A DNA stretch of 64,000 nucleotides from Streptomyces tibetensis. GTDB lineage: Bacteria > Actinomycetota > Actinomycetes > Streptomycetales > Streptomycetaceae. Under the pieces are notes generated by a model. The model was not told the DNA's origin and made no database searches. It saw only the letters and a program-made list of their open reading frames with translations. Location: contig NZ_SZVW01000022.1 in the NCBI RefSeq assembly GCF_007655005.1, positions 1 to 64,000 on the forward strand. Reading direction: 5' to 3'. This document shows, one piece after another, positions 28,305-36,190 of the stretch. Position 1 is the stretch's first letter, and the number at the start of each line of letters is the position of its first letter. A program made the position numbers and the translations under genes.

Positions 28305-29033
28305 TCAGATCGCCGACGTCTCCCGCCACAGGGCGGCGAGCGCCTGGTCACCCGTTGCGGCCGGGAGGGGAGCCCGGTTCCACAGGGCCAGGTACAACTG
28401 CTCGGCCGGGCCGGACAGTTCGCACTCGGCCTCCGCGGACGCGTCCCGCGTGGTCACGGGCGGCTCCGGCGACAGCCGTACCGTCCACACCGCCCCGGTG
28501 TCCTCCGTGCGGATCCGCAGGACGCGTGGCTGCGGGGTGCGCACCCGGCTCCTGGGGCGGGCGTGGAAGCCGCGCAGTAGTTCGTCGATGCCGTCGGTCG
28601 CGAATGCAGGGGTGACGGTGGCCGGGACGCCGCCGCGCGCGGACTCCGCGTCGACCCGGTGCACCGCCGTCTCGTGCGCCTGCCGCCGGGCCCAGAAGGC
28701 CAGCGGGGACGGCGCGGGCAGGAAGGCGAAGCACTCCACGTCCGGCGAGGCGCCGGCCAGCGTGCCCACGAGGTGGCGGTGGCTGTCGCGGTACCAGGCG
28801 ATCAGCTCCGCGCCGTCGAGGTCGGTGGGTTCGACCAGCGGGCGCCCCTCGGTGAGTTGCTCGGCGACGAAGGCGGCGGCCCAGCGGTGTACGGCGCCCG
28901 TGTGCCGCAGCAGGTCGCGCACCTGCCACTCGGGACAGGTCGGCACCTTCGCGTCGGTCCCGGCCTCCTCGGCGGCCGTGGCCAGCAGCCGGCCTTCCGT
29001 CTCCAGTGCTTGAAGGAACTCGGCGGTCTCCAT
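28305..29033 (-). CDS. Maleylpyruvate isomerase-family mycothiol-dependent enzyme
   Basis: About 242 residues. The N-terminal metal-binding domain of the DinB/MDMPI fold is recognisable: VPTCPEWQVRDLLRHTGAVHRWAAAFV and the zinc segment FWARRQAHETAVHRVDAE (His-Glu-x3-His). The C-terminal part (VWTVRLSPEPP to LSGPAEQLYLALWNR) is the small SCP2-like domain. Proteins of this type transfer or isomerise with mycothiol, the actinobacterial thiol. Substrate unknown. It lies 64 bases from the SDR gene in the same direction. Confidence 0.88.
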   Translation of the reverse strand: METAEFLQALETEGRLLATAAEEAGTDAKVPTCPEWQVRDLLRHTGAVHRWAAAFVAEQLTEGRPLVEPTDLDGAELIAWYRDSHRHLVGTLAGASPDVECFAFLPAPSPLAFWARRQAHETAVHRVDAESARGGVPATVTPAFATDGIDELLRGFHARPRSRVRTPQPRVLRIRTEDTGAVWTVRLSPEPPVTTRDASAEAECELSGPAEQLYLALWNRAPLPAATGDQALAALWRETSAI

Positions 29034-29097
29034 GGCCCCGAGTCTGCCGCATGAAGCGCTCTCCAGGCCCTGGATTCATGGAGGCCGGCCGCGGCGG

Positions 29098-29976
29098 TCA
29101 CGGCAGCGGCGTCCCGCCCGTCGCGTTGACGATCTCGGCGGTGATGTACGACGCCTCCTGCGAGGCGAGGAAGACGTACGCCGGAGCCATTTCGGCAGGC
29201 TGTGCGGGCCGTCCGATGGGGGCCTGCTTGCCGAACGTCTGCGTGTCCGGCAGGGTCGCCGGGATCAGCGGCGTCCACACCGGGCCCGGCGCGACCGCGT
29301 TGACGCGGATGCCCTTGTCGATCAGCATCTGCGCCAGCCCCTGCGTGAAGGTGACGATCGCGCCCTTCGTCGTCGCGTAGTCCAGCAGATGCGGACTGGG
29401 CTTGTACGCCTGCACCGACGTGGAGTTGATGATGCTGCCGCCCTCCGGGATGTGCGGCAGGGCCAGCTTGCACAGCCAGAACATGCCGTACAGGTTGGTG
29501 CGCAGCACCCGGTCGAACTGCTCGGTGGTGATCGCCTCGATGCCGTCCGGCTGGGACATCTGGTACGCCGCGTTGTTCACGAGCACGTCGATCCGGCCGA
29601 ACTCGTCCACGGCGCGGTCGATCAGCGCCCGGCAGTTCTCCTCCTCCCGTACGTCGCACGCGACGGGCACGGCACGCCGGCCGGCCTCCTCGACGAGCCG
29701 GGCCGTCTCGGCGGCGTCGTTCTTCTCATCATCCAGATGGGTGAACAGCACGTCGGCACCCTCGCGGGCGAACGCCAGGGCCACCGCACGGCCGATCCCG
29801 GAGTCCCCCCCGGTGATCACGGCCTTGCGGCCCTCCAGCCTGCCGCTGCCCCGGTAGGACTCCTCACCGTGGTCCGGGGGCGGATCCATCGGCCCCGTCC
29901 AGCCGGGGTGCGGCTGGTCCTGGGAGGGAAACTCCGGCGTCGGGTGCTGCTCTGCGGGGTGCTGCTGTTCGGTCAC
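29098..29976 (-). CDS. SDR-family oxidoreductase, general-stress YhdF/GSP39-like
   Basis: About 292 residues. A Pro/Gln/His-rich leader of 45 residues precedes the Rossmann fold: AVITGGDSGIGRAVALAFA (NADP loop TGGDSGIG), DVREEENCRALID, VNNAAYQ, Ser in INSTSVQAY and YATTKGAIV (catalytic Tyr-x3-Lys), then VAPGPVWTPLIPATLP. The Pro-rich leader and GGDSGIGRA motif fit the stress-induced group like Bacillus YhdF/GSP39. GTG start after AAGGAGG. Confidence 0.92.
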   Translation of the reverse strand: MTEQQHPAEQHPTPEFPSQDQPHPGWTGPMDPPPDHGEESYRGSGRLEGRKAVITGGDSGIGRAVALAFAREGADVLFTHLDDEKNDAAETARLVEEAGRRAVPVACDVREEENCRALIDRAVDEFGRIDVLVNNAAYQMSQPDGIEAITTEQFDRVLRTNLYGMFWLCKLALPHIPEGGSIINSTSVQAYKPSPHLLDYATTKGAIVTFTQGLAQMLIDKGIRVNAVAPGPVWTPLIPATLPDTQTFGKQAPIGRPAQPAEMAPAYVFLASQEASYITAEIVNATGGTPLP

Positions 29977-30075
29977 GGGTCTGCCTCCTTGTACTGGCGT
30001 ACGGCCCGGTGATCACCACGGGCGCCGCCACGGGTACCCAGGATCACCGGCATCCCTCAGGGCAGCCTCCCCGCT

Positions 30076-31290
30076 TCAGCCCCCGTCCGCCCGTCGGGCA
30101 GCCGCGCCCACCAGCGCACCGACGACCGCGGCCGCCGCCGCCAGCACCGCCACACTCGTCAGCGCGGCAGGCAGGGTGAACCAGTCCGCCATGAAGCCGA
30201 TCGCCGGCGGGCCGAGGAGCATGCCCCCGTAGCCCAGGGTGGAGGCCGTGGCGACGCCGCCGGGGCCCGCCAGGGCGCCCGCGCGCTCCACGGCCACGGG
30301 GAAGAGGTTCGCGAGACCGATGCCCGTGATCGCGTAGCCGAGAAGAGCGGCCCAGAGGGAGGGGGCGAGGGAGCCGAGCAGCATGCCGGCCGCCGCGGTG
30401 GTGCCGCCGGTGACGACGGTCCGGGTCCGCCCCAGACGTTCCAGGAGCGTCGTGCCGGTCAGCCGTCCCACCGTCATGGCGAGGGCGAAGCACGAGTACC
30501 CCACCGCCGCGGCGCCCGCCGAGGCGTGCAGGTCCTGTTCGAGGTGCAGGGCACCCCAGTCGGCCAGCGCCCCCTCGCCGTACGCGGTGCACCCCGCGAT
30601 CAGGCCGAAGACGATGACCAGCCCCCTGGTGCGGCGGTCCGGGCGGCGCGGTGAGCCCTCGGCGGGCAGCTCCCGTTGTGGGGGCGGCGGCTCGTGCCGC
30701 AGGAGGGTGGGGCCCGCGGCGGCGGTCACGAGCAGGCCGACGACCGTGAGCAGCAGCAGGTGCCGCGTGGGGGAGAGGACCCCCGCGACCAGCGCGCCCA
30801 GCCCCGCTCCGACCATGCCACCCAGGCTGAACGCCGCGTGGAAGCTCGGCATGACCGGCCGCCGCAGCGCGGCCACGAGTTCGACGGCCGCGCTGTTGAA
30901 GGCCACGTTGATCCCGCCGTACGCGGCCCCGAAGAGCAGCAGGACGAGGCCCAGTGCGAGGGCCGAGTGGGTCAGCGGGGGCAGGGCGACGCTGAGGGAG
31001 AGCAGCACCGCGCAGACGACGGTGACCCGGTGGTTGCCGTAGCGGCGGCACAGCCGGCCCGTGAGGATCATGGTGATGACCGCCCCGGCGGAGACGCCCA
31101 GGAGGGCGAGGCCGAGGGTGCTCGCGGAGGCGCCGGTCTGCGCCTTGATGGCGGGGATGCGCACGACCCAGCCCGCGAAGACGAAGCCGTCGAGGGCGAA
31201 GAAGACGGTGAGGGCGATCCGGAGCCGGGTCAGGGAGCTGCTGTGGCCCGGCACGTCCTTGTGTGTTCGGGCTTTGTTTATTTGCGGCAC
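30076..31290 (-). CDS. MFS transporter (YbjJ-like group)
   Basis: About 404 residues with around 12 membrane helices. Motif A variants TGRLCRRYGNHRVTVV and LTGTTLLERLGRTRTV are present, and FFALDGFVFAGWVVRIPAIKAQTGAS fits the YbjJ-like group of uncharacterised MFS proteins. GTG start at 31290 is supported by a -10-like TAGCCT ending 6 bases before it on the same strand, hence probably leaderless. The first codons (KARTH) are A-rich compared with the rest. Substrate unknown. Confidence 0.85.
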   Translation of the reverse strand: MPQINKARTHKDVPGHSSSLTRLRIALTVFFALDGFVFAGWVVRIPAIKAQTGASASTLGLALLGVSAGAVITMILTGRLCRRYGNHRVTVVCAVLLSLSVALPPLTHSALALGLVLLLFGAAYGGINVAFNSAAVELVAALRRPVMPSFHAAFSLGGMVGAGLGALVAGVLSPTRHLLLLTVVGLLVTAAAGPTLLRHEPPPPQRELPAEGSPRRPDRRTRGLVIVFGLIAGCTAYGEGALADWGALHLEQDLHASAGAAAVGYSCFALAMTVGRLTGTTLLERLGRTRTVVTGGTTAAAGMLLGSLAPSLWAALLGYAITGIGLANLFPVAVERAGALAGPGGVATASTLGYGGMLLGPPAIGFMADWFTLPAALTSVAVLAAAAAVVGALVGAAARRADGG

Positions 31291-31296
31291 AAACCG

Positions 31297-31302
31297 AGGC
31301 TA
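31297..31302 (-). promoter_or_regulatory. -10 element of a leaderless MFS gene
   Basis: TAGCCT on the minus strand ends 6 bases before the GTG at 31290. No ribosome site lies between, consistent with transcription starting at the start codon. Confidence 0.45.
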
Positions 31303-31395
31303 GGTGGGTGCGGGGTCGAGGACAAGGTGCGACTCTGGGACGAGACCCGTCCGCCGAGGAGCGGACGTACCCGCCGAAGGAGCGCAGGAGGGCAC

Positions 31396-32874
31396 ATGGG
31401 ACGTGACGTGCCGGCCCTGGTGTTCACCCGGGAGGACCGCCGTCGGTACCGCGAGAAGATGCACACCGACCTCGAGGTGCTGGCCCGGATGCTCAGCGAG
31501 TCCGGTTTCGAGAGCGAGCGCCCTCAGGTCGGGCTGGAGATCGAGCTCAACCTCGTGGACGACGAGGGACTGCCCGCGATGCGCAACACCGACGTGCTCC
31601 AGGCGATCGCCGATCCCGCCTGGTCGAGCGAGCTGGGCCGCTTCAACCTGGAGATCAACATCCCGCCCCGGCTGCTGACGACCGGCGGCCCGGGCTCCTG
31701 GGAGCAGGCGATCCGGGACGCCCTCAACCACGCCGAGGACCGTGCCGCCGCGGTGGGCGCGCACCTGATCATGGTCGGCATCCTGCCGACCCTGGGCGAG
31801 TCGGACGTCAGCGAGTCCGCGCTCTCCGGCGACCCCCGCTACCGCCTCCTCAACGAGCAGATCTTCGCGGCCCGGGGCGAGGACCTGCGGATCAAGGTCG
31901 ACGGAGTGGAGCGCCTGTCGACGTACGCCGACACCATCACTCCCGAGGCGGCCTGCACCAGCACCCAGTTCCATCTCCAGGTCGACCCGAGGGAGTTCCC
32001 CCACTACTGGAACGCGGCCCAGGCCATCGCGGGCGTGCAGGTCGCCCTCGCGGCGAACTCACCCTTCCTGTTCGGCAAGGAGCTGTGGCGCGAGACCCGC
32101 ATCCCCCTGTTCGAGCAGGCCACCGACACCCGCCCCGAGGAGATCAAGGCCCAGGGCGTACGGCCCCGGGTGTGGTTCGGGGAGCGCTGGATCACCAGCG
32201 TCTTCGACCTGTTCGAGGAGAACGTGCGCTACTTCCCCGCCCTGCTGCCGCTGTGCGAGGACGAGGACCCGCAGAAGGAACTGGACAGCGGCGGCGTTCC
32301 CCAGCTGGGCGAACTGACCCTCCACAACGGCACGATCTACCGCTGGAACCGCCCCATCTACGCCGTCACCGAGAGCGGCCCCCATCTGCGCATCGAGAAC
32401 CGGGTCCTGCCCGCCGGCCCCACCGTGGCCGACATCATCGCCAACGGCGCCTTCTACTACGGCCTGACCCGCGCGCTGGTCGACGAGGACCGGCCGGTGT
32501 GGTCACGGATGTCCTTCTCGGTCGCCGAGGAGAACCTGCACACCGCGGCCCGCGACGGCATCGACGCCCGTCTGTACTGGCCCGGAGTGGGCGAAGTGCC
32601 GGTCACGGAACTGGTGTTGCGGCGTCTGCTGCCCCTGGCCCACCGGGGCCTGGAGCTGACCGGCATGGACGCCGCGTGGCGCGAGCCCCTGCTGGGCATC
32701 ATCGAGCAGCGCTGCGTCACCGGCCGCAACGGCGCCCTGTGGCAGGCGGAGACGGTGCACCACCTGGAGAAGGCCGGCATCTCCGACCGGCGGGAGGCAC
32801 TGCGGCAGATGACCAGGACGTACATGGACTACATGCACATGAACGCGCCCGCCCACACGTGGCCCGTGGACTGA
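31396..32874 (+). CDS. Glutamate-cysteine ligase-family (GCS2) protein
   Basis: About 492 residues. The glutamate-binding and Mg2+ segments of the GCS2 fold can be seen: QVGLEIELNLVDDEG, FNLEINIPPRLL, ACTSTQFHLQVDP, LAANSPFLFGKELWRETRIPLFEQ and GPHLRIENRVLPAGPTVADIIAN. Such proteins link the gamma-carboxyl of glutamate to an amine. Streptomycetes use mycothiol rather than glutathione, so the acceptor is likely something else; the ergothioneine enzyme EgtA belongs to this superfamily but no other egt genes are here. ATG after GCAGGAGGGCAC. Confidence 0.85.
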   Translation: MGRDVPALVFTREDRRRYREKMHTDLEVLARMLSESGFESERPQVGLEIELNLVDDEGLPAMRNTDVLQAIADPAWSSELGRFNLEINIPPRLLTTGGPGSWEQAIRDALNHAEDRAAAVGAHLIMVGILPTLGESDVSESALSGDPRYRLLNEQIFAARGEDLRIKVDGVERLSTYADTITPEAACTSTQFHLQVDPREFPHYWNAAQAIAGVQVALAANSPFLFGKELWRETRIPLFEQATDTRPEEIKAQGVRPRVWFGERWITSVFDLFEENVRYFPALLPLCEDEDPQKELDSGGVPQLGELTLHNGTIYRWNRPIYAVTESGPHLRIENRVLPAGPTVADIIANGAFYYGLTRALVDEDRPVWSRMSFSVAEENLHTAARDGIDARLYWPGVGEVPVTELVLRRLLPLAHRGLELTGMDAAWREPLLGIIEQRCVTGRNGALWQAETVHHLEKAGISDRREALRQMTRTYMDYMHMNAPAHTWPVD

Positions 32875-32877
32875 GCG

Positions 32878-33987
32878 TCACTCCTGCCGGCCGCGCCACA
32901 GTGCCGCACTCGTCAGGGGCACGGCCGCGGGCACCTTCGCGGACGTCGTCAGCTCGATCCGGCGCCCCTCGGCCGCCGAACGCAGCAGCGCGGTCATCGT
33001 CTCCAGCACGTGCAGGGCGAGTTCGCCGTTCGCGCGCGGCGGCCGCTCACCGCCGGCGGTGAGGAAGTCGAGCAGGCCGACCCCGCGGGCACCGTCCGCG
33101 TAGCCCGCCGACGCCGGAAGGGGGCGCCAGCGGGTGTCGCCGAGCGCGTGGAGACGTACCTCGCCGTCGAAGCGGTTCGGGTCGGGGACCGAGAGGGTGC
33201 CGCTCTCGCCGTGGATCTCGATCGGAGCGGCCGTGGTGGCCACGCCGTCGAAGCTCGTCGTGAGCGTCGTCAGCGTCCCGTCCACGTGCTCCAGCACTCC
33301 GGAGACATGGCTGTCCACCTCGACCGGTATGTGCTCGCCGGCGCGCGGACCGGATCCGATGACGCGCTCGGCCCGCAGCCGCCCGGCCGCCCCGGTCACG
33401 GCACGCACCGGTCCCAGCAGATGGACCAGTGAGGAGAGGTAGTACGGCCCCATGTCCAGCAGCGGGCCACCGCCCGCCGTGTAGTAGAAGTCCGGGTTCG
33501 GGTGCCAGCGTTCATGGCCCGGAGTCACCATCACGGCCGAGGCGAACTGGGGGCGCCCGATGGTGCCCGCCTCCACGGCGGCCCGCGCGGTCTGGACGCC
33601 CGTGCCCAGCACAGTGTCAGGGGCACAACCCACACCGCTGCCCGCCGTCCCGGCCGCTTCCAGCACGGCCCGGGCGTCCACCAGGTCCGCTGCCAGCGGC
33701 TTCTCTCCGTAGACGTGCTTGCCGTGCCGGATCGCGCCCAGGGCTATCCCGGCGTGCGCCGCCGGTGTGGTCAGGTTCAGCACCGTGTCCACGTCCGGGC
33801 TGCTCAGCAGTTCCTCGACCGTCAGGGCGCGGGCGCCGGGCAGTTCGGCGGCGGTCGCGGCCGACCGGGCGGCGTCGAGGTCGGCGACCGCGGTGATCCG
33901 CACCGCGGGATGGCCGACGAGCGTGTCCAGGTACGCGCGGGAGATGACGCCGAGCCCTACGATCCCGACGCGGTGCGCGTCGCCCAC
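32878..33987 (-). CDS. Gfo/Idh/MocA-family oxidoreductase
   Basis: About 369 residues. NAD loop VGIVGLGVISRAYLDTL, then LNLTTPAAHAGIALGAIRHGKHVYGEKPLA with the catalytic EKP motif, and FYYTAGGGPLLDMGPYYLSSLVHLLGPV in the substrate domain (the GGxxDxGxH-like region reads GPLLDMGPYY). It oxidises or reduces a sugar or inositol-type substrate. The GTG at 33987 follows GAGGGGC and lies inside the upstream ThuA gene (31-bp overlap), so the two are translationally coupled and likely act on one sugar. Confidence 0.9.
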   Translation of the reverse strand: MGDAHRVGIVGLGVISRAYLDTLVGHPAVRITAVADLDAARSAATAAELPGARALTVEELLSSPDVDTVLNLTTPAAHAGIALGAIRHGKHVYGEKPLAADLVDARAVLEAAGTAGSGVGCAPDTVLGTGVQTARAAVEAGTIGRPQFASAVMVTPGHERWHPNPDFYYTAGGGPLLDMGPYYLSSLVHLLGPVRAVTGAAGRLRAERVIGSGPRAGEHIPVEVDSHVSGVLEHVDGTLTTLTTSFDGVATTAAPIEIHGESGTLSVPDPNRFDGEVRLHALGDTRWRPLPASAGYADGARGVGLLDFLTAGGERPPRANGELALHVLETMTALLRSAAEGRRIELTTSAKVPAAVPLTSAALWRGRQE

Positions 33988-34667
33988 AGCATGCCCCTCT
34001 CGACGATGGTGCGGACGTGGGGGTTCTCCAGCACGTCGACGCTGTGCCCCGGCGTCGTCACCACGATCCGCCCCGCGCCCCATTGGCGGGTCCAGACCGC
34101 CGGGGAGGTGACCGGCCGGTGCCAGGGCTGCCACGGCCGGGTGGGATGCGTGGTGGTGGCCAGGACGTCGATGAGGTCGTCGTGGAGCACCCAGTACTGC
34201 TCGGTGTCCAGCGTGAAGTCCTCGACGCCGGCGGTGATCGGGTGCGCGCGCCCAGCCTCGGTCAGAGTGATCGTGTGGGGCAGGAAGTTGTCCGCCGCCT
34301 CCCCCCGCCGCTCGCACGGCTCCTTGCCGGGGTGCGTGGCGAACTGCCCGCCGACCAGGTGCAGATAGTCCGAGGAGGCGCGGAACGAGTCGGCGATGCC
34401 GCCGTGCCAGCCGGTGAAGCCCGTGCCCGCCACCACCGCTGAGCTCAGGCCCGCCAGCTCCTCGCGCGTGATCTCCGACATCGTCACGCACTGCACGACC
34501 AGGTCGGTGGCGGCCATCTCGGCGCCGTCCGCGTAGATCCCGGTCGACTCCTCGACCCGGACGGCGTATCCGTTGCTCCGGAGGAAGGGCAGGAACAGTT
34601 CCGTGGCCTCGACCGGCTGATGTCCTTCCCAGCCGCCCCGGACCACCAGCGCTCTCTTCTGCGTCAT
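33957..34667 (-). CDS. ThuA-domain protein (trehalose-utilisation type)
   Basis: About 236 residues with the glutamine-amidotransferase-like ThuA fold: RALVVRGGWEGHQPVEATELFLPFL, a DLVVQCVTMSEITREEL strand, SAVVAGTGFTGWHGGIADSF with Trp-His-Gly of this family, and GRIVVTTPGHSVDVLENPHVRTIVERGMLWA at the C-terminus. ThuA proteins accompany Gfo/Idh dehydrogenases in disaccharide catabolism, as here. The nucleophile Cys of true amidotransferases is not seen at the elbow. Confidence 0.9.
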   Translation of the reverse strand: MTQKRALVVRGGWEGHQPVEATELFLPFLRSNGYAVRVEESTGIYADGAEMAATDLVVQCVTMSEITREELAGLSSAVVAGTGFTGWHGGIADSFRASSDYLHLVGGQFATHPGKEPCERRGEAADNFLPHTITLTEAGRAHPITAGVEDFTLDTEQYWVLHDDLIDVLATTTHPTRPWQPWHRPVTSPAVWTRQWGAGRIVVTTPGHSVDVLENPHVRTIVERGMLWATRTASGS

Positions 34668-34718
34668 CGTGATCTCACTATGCGCCGGTGGCCCGCGTTC
34701 GGAAAAGAGGGCCGGACC

Positions 34719-35570
34719 TCACGAAAGTTTCGAGACGGCGGCCCGGGCCGACACCGTCCAGCAGGCGGCGGTGTAGCGGACTTCCGCGCCCTGCACAAAG
34801 GGTTCGAAGGCGGGGCGGACCGCCTCGACGATGTCCGCCCGGGTCCGCTCGTCGGCATCGGGCAGGACGGTGCCCAGCGGGCCGAGCCGGCTGAAGTACG
34901 TGACGAGGTCCTCCTCGGGCAGGGTGCAGACCACGTCGACCGGCTGGAGGTCGATCCCGGCCCAGCCGCTCTCCGCCAGGACGCGATGGACCCGCTCCGG
35001 GTCCGCGAACGCGAACTGACCCGGATCGTCCGGCCGGCGCACGGGAAGCTCCGGCAGGAACGGGGCCGCGGCGCGTTCCGCCGTCGTCATGAACGGGTTC
35101 TCCTCGGCGCCCCGCCACACGACGCACCGCAGCCCGGCTCCGTCCCGCACCGTGCTCCGGAGATTGGCGAAGGCCCGCACGGGGTCACTGAAGAACATGA
35201 CGCCGAAGCGCGAGACGACCGCGTCGAAGGCGGCCGGTTCGAACGCGTACTCCTGCGCGTCGGCCTGGACGAAGGACGCCGGTACACCCTCGCGTTCGGC
35301 GAGCGCCCGGGCCGCCTCGATCATCGGGCCGGAGATGTCGACACCGACGCAGTGACCGGCCCGGCGTGCGACGGCCCGGGTGAGGGCGCCGGTGCCGCAG
35401 CCGACGTCGAGCACACTCGCCGGGTGTTCGGCGGCCACGGCGTCGACGAGCAGCTCCTCGATGGGCCTGAACATCTCGTTCAGCACCTCCTGGAGGTCCA
35501 CCCAGGCGTGGCCGGCGGGCCCGTTCCAGCGGGCGGCCTGCTCGTCGTAGGACCTGCGTGCGTCGTTCAT
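34719..35570 (-). CDS. Class I SAM-dependent methyltransferase
   Basis: About 283 residues. The SAM loop VLDVGCGTGALTRAVA, acidic ribose contact VGVDISGPMIEAARALAE, FVQADAQEY and FDAVVSRFGVMFF give a full class I core. The family is UbiE/COQ5-like small-molecule methyltransferases. Divergent from a MerR regulator with a 20-bp dyad between the genes, so expression should depend on that regulator. Substrate unknown. Confidence 0.9.
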   Translation of the reverse strand: MNDARRSYDEQAARWNGPAGHAWVDLQEVLNEMFRPIEELLVDAVAAEHPASVLDVGCGTGALTRAVARRAGHCVGVDISGPMIEAARALAEREGVPASFVQADAQEYAFEPAAFDAVVSRFGVMFFSDPVRAFANLRSTVRDGAGLRCVVWRGAEENPFMTTAERAAAPFLPELPVRRPDDPGQFAFADPERVHRVLAESGWAGIDLQPVDVVCTLPEEDLVTYFSRLGPLGTVLPDADERTRADIVEAVRPAFEPFVQGAEVRYTAACWTVSARAAVSKLS

Positions 35571-35635
35571 CGTCGTTTCTCCCTCTGCTCGCCTTCGTCC
35601 CGCTTGTCTTGGACGGGACGGGATGACAGCGTTCT

Positions 35636-35655
35636 ACTTCAAGTCGACTTGAGGT
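35636..35655. promoter_or_regulatory. MerR-type operator in the methyltransferase/merR gap
   Basis: ACTTCAAGTCGACTTGAGGT is a 20-bp palindrome with one mismatch. It resembles the CCTCAAGTTAACTTGAGG box of SoxR-type regulators. The right arm's GAGG lies 8 bases before the merR ATG, so binding would also mask that ribosome site. Confidence 0.75.
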
Positions 35656-35662
35656 CAAGACA

Positions 35663-36094
35663 ATGACAGAACTGGACATAGCGGAAGTGGCGCAGCGCGC
35701 CGGAGTCCCCGCTTCGACCCTGCGGTTCTACGAGGAGAAGGGGCTGATCGCCTCGACCGGCCGACGCGGCCTGCGGCGCCAGTACGACAGCGGCGTGCTG
35801 GAGCGGCTGGCGCTGATCGCGCTGGGGCGCACGGCCGGGTTCTCGCTCGACGAGATCGCGCGGATGTTCGCGCCGGACGGGCGGCCGCGGATCGACCGGC
35901 GGGTGCTGTCGGCGAAAGCGGAGGAACTGGACCGGAGGATCCGCGAACTGGGCGCCCTGCGTGATTCCCTGCGGCACGCCGCCGCGTGCCCAGCACCCAG
36001 CCATCTGGAGTGCCCCACCTTCCGCGGCCTGATCGACGCGGCGGCGTCGGGCGGTGTCGCGGCGCCGGGAAGGCGGCTCCCGGAACGCCGTTGA
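35663..36094 (+). CDS. MerR-family regulator with Cys/His C-terminus
   Basis: About 143 residues. Winged helix at 1-70 (LDIAEVAQRAGVPASTLRFYEEKGLI, then RRQYDSGVLERLALIALGRTAGFSLDEIARMF) and a dimerisation helix. The C-terminus holds HAAACPAPSHLECPTF, a Cys-x4-His-x2-Cys-like set that could bind metal or sense redox stress, but lacks the four-Cys iron-sulfur pattern of SoxR. Probably controls the divergent methyltransferase and itself. Confidence 0.9.
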   Translation: MTELDIAEVAQRAGVPASTLRFYEEKGLIASTGRRGLRRQYDSGVLERLALIALGRTAGFSLDEIARMFAPDGRPRIDRRVLSAKAEELDRRIRELGALRDSLRHAAACPAPSHLECPTFRGLIDAAASGGVAAPGRRLPERR

Positions 36095-36190
36095 CGGGCC
36101 GTCGGCGCTCTTGGTCCAAAACTGGGCCGTCCTTTGCCCGATTCCCGTCGCCGTGTGCCTAGCCTCGGCTGCGAACTCCGGGAGGCCGCC

